DNA of 28,895 nucleotides from a virus, in IMG/VR virus record IMGVR_UViG_3300031977_002709, positions 1-28,895 of that record; one strand, written 5' to 3'. The notes under the pieces are model-generated. The model did no database searches and was not told the origin of the DNA. It saw only the letters and a program-made list of their open reading frames with translations. The translations under genes were made by a program, and so were the position numbers. Shown in pieces: positions 27,888-28,895 of the stretch (position 1 is the stretch's first letter; each line of letters begins with the position of its first letter).

Positions 27888-28895
27888 CCTATTACGTAAA
27901 GCATCAATAATAACCACACCTACAGCTTATGCTGAGGACTACTTATATTCTATAAAACCTGCTTATGCTTTAGGTAGTAATTTGCTTACTGCAAGTTGGA
28001 CTACTACAGGAGATTGGACTTTTACTAATAATGGAACTATAAATGCAACTTTAAATAAATCTACTACTACAACAACAGATTGTAGACAATCAAATATAGG
28101 TGTAGTACAAAATAGAAAATATAGATTGGAGTTTGTTATTTCTGTATATACATCAGGAAACCTTACTGTAAAGTTTGGAGGAGGTACAACAATATCAATT
28201 GACAATGAAGCTGTTGGTAGATTTTCTGTAGATTTAGATAATGATGGTAGTTTAGATAATTTTCAATTTGGTAATACCTTTCAAGGAACAATAGAACAAA
28301 TATCATTAAGAGAAATAACAGATGCCGACTTTGACTTTGACAGAAACTCAACAGGAACAAGAGTTAACGAAGATTATCTTATAGAAGATGTGCCTTATAA
28401 TTTATTAACTTATAGCGAAGATTTTAATTCTTGGGCGCAAATACAAAATGTTACTTTAACAGAAAATGCTACACTTTCTCCAATAGGTACAGGAAACGCT
28501 ACAAAAGTATTAGCAACATCTACAAGTGCAAAAGTTAGAAATAATTTTACTTGTCAAAATGGTGTTACATATACATTTAGTATATTCTGTAAAAACATAG
28601 ATGCGACTACAATGACTTTGCTAATATATGATGGCAGTGCATCTTATTCAGTAGATAAAATTAGTGAGGTTAGTACAGATGCTTGGAGTCGTATATCTAT
28701 AAGTTTTACAGCAACACAAAATTCAACATTAGGTCAAATACAATTTGCAAGAGATTTACCAAATGGAGAATCAGCATTTTTTTGGGGCGCACAATTAGTA
28801 AAAGGCGACCAACCAAAAGAATATCTAAAAACAACAGACAGATTAGACATACCAAGAATAGATTACACAAACGGAGAGCCGAGTATCTTGCTTGA
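27880..28895 (+). CDS. Tail fibre/receptor-binding-like protein, 3' end missing
   Basis: An open frame from ATG 27880 runs 338 codons to the window end. The sequence has two beta-sandwich-like, CBM-type modules (about 30-145, then about 175-320). Between them lies FDFDRNSTGTRVNEDYLIED, then VPYNLLTYSEDFNSW, a repeat type I know from phage fibre and appendage proteins. Near the end is FFWGAQLVKGDQPKEYLKTT. These modules probably bind cell-surface glycans. Arg codons are 11 AGA to 2 CGT, unlike terminase (4 AGR to 8 CGN), which may reflect separate origin. Confidence 0.8.
   Translation, partial: MSNLLRKASIITTPTAYAEDYLYSIKPAYALGSNLLTASWTTTGDWTFTNNGTINATLNKSTTTTTDCRQSNIGVVQNRKYRLEFVISVYTSGNLTVKFGGGTTISIDNEAVGRFSVDLDNDGSLDNFQFGNTFQGTIEQISLREITDADFDFDRNSTGTRVNEDYLIEDVPYNLLTYSEDFNSWAQIQNVTLTENATLSPIGTGNATKVLATSTSAKVRNNFTCQNGVTYTFSIFCKNIDATTMTLLIYDGSASYSVDKISEVSTDAWSRISISFTATQNSTLGQIQFARDLPNGESAFFWGAQLVKGDQPKEYLKTTDRLDIPRIDYTNGEPSILL

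Noticed and set aside
28683-28895. + strand frame of 70 codons at the right end
   Set aside because: It is a shifted frame inside the fibre-like gene, which is open from 27880 to the window end and has recognisable modules.

Overview
The window is a stretch of tailed-phage DNA with every recognisable gene on the + strand. The host is probably a member of the Bacteroidota, most likely a flavobacterium. The base composition is very A+T-rich. Genes are packed with 1-40 nt overlaps (many TAATG or ATGA junctions) and lack Shine-Dalgarno sequences; starts sit behind A-rich leaders. The best promoter, at 13611-13640, has the Bacteroidota form TTG-N19-TAnnTTTG. No integrase, repressor, tRNA or host gene is visible. 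Identifications are by reading motifs; no database search was possible.

Layout. (1) 1-2440: the end of an unknown gene, then a lysis region (small membrane proteins, an M15 peptidase endolysin, a 3-TM holin) and two small conserved phage proteins. (2) 2447-2661: a 116-bp run with no G or C, followed by GCGCGCGC; a candidate origin or control region. (3) 2662-7139: recombination and replication genes (NinG/Rap nuclease, a putative ssDNA-annealing protein, SSB, RecA-fold ATPase), a phage sigma factor and a metallophosphoesterase. (4) 7196-12089: a 5'-3' exonuclease, a predicted DNA hypermodification cassette (TET/JBP dioxygenase, PD-(D/E)XK-like nuclease, aGPT-Pplase-like protein, P-loop kinase) and a DnaA-domain-IV-like protein. 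(5) 12132-13546: small and large terminase subunits. (6) 13547-14372: a likely separate transcription unit with a promoter, a structured non-coding stretch of about 350 nt, two tiny proteins and a strong terminator. (7) 14391-21766: tail genes, including a tail-assembly chaperone with a -1 frameshift extension at a T9 run, and the tape measure. (8) 21810-28895: prohead protease, scaffold, major capsid, major tail protein, portal, head-tail connector and a truncated fibre-like gene.

How it works together. Post-replicative oxidation of a DNA pyrimidine by the TET/JBP enzyme could give a 5-hydroxymethyl base. The kinase could phosphorylate it and the aGPT-Pplase-like protein could attach an amine or amino acid, protecting phage DNA from host nucleases. 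Replication seems to rely on host polymerase, because no phage polymerase, primase or hexameric helicase is seen; the phage supplies SSB, an annealing protein, an ATPase, nucleases and a DnaA-like DNA-binding protein. The sigma factor and an 18-bp motif repeated in three intergenic gaps may govern the switch between modules. The most notable items are the hypermodification cassette, the RNA-plus-small-protein unit at 13611-14372, the frameshift, and the A/T-only tract.
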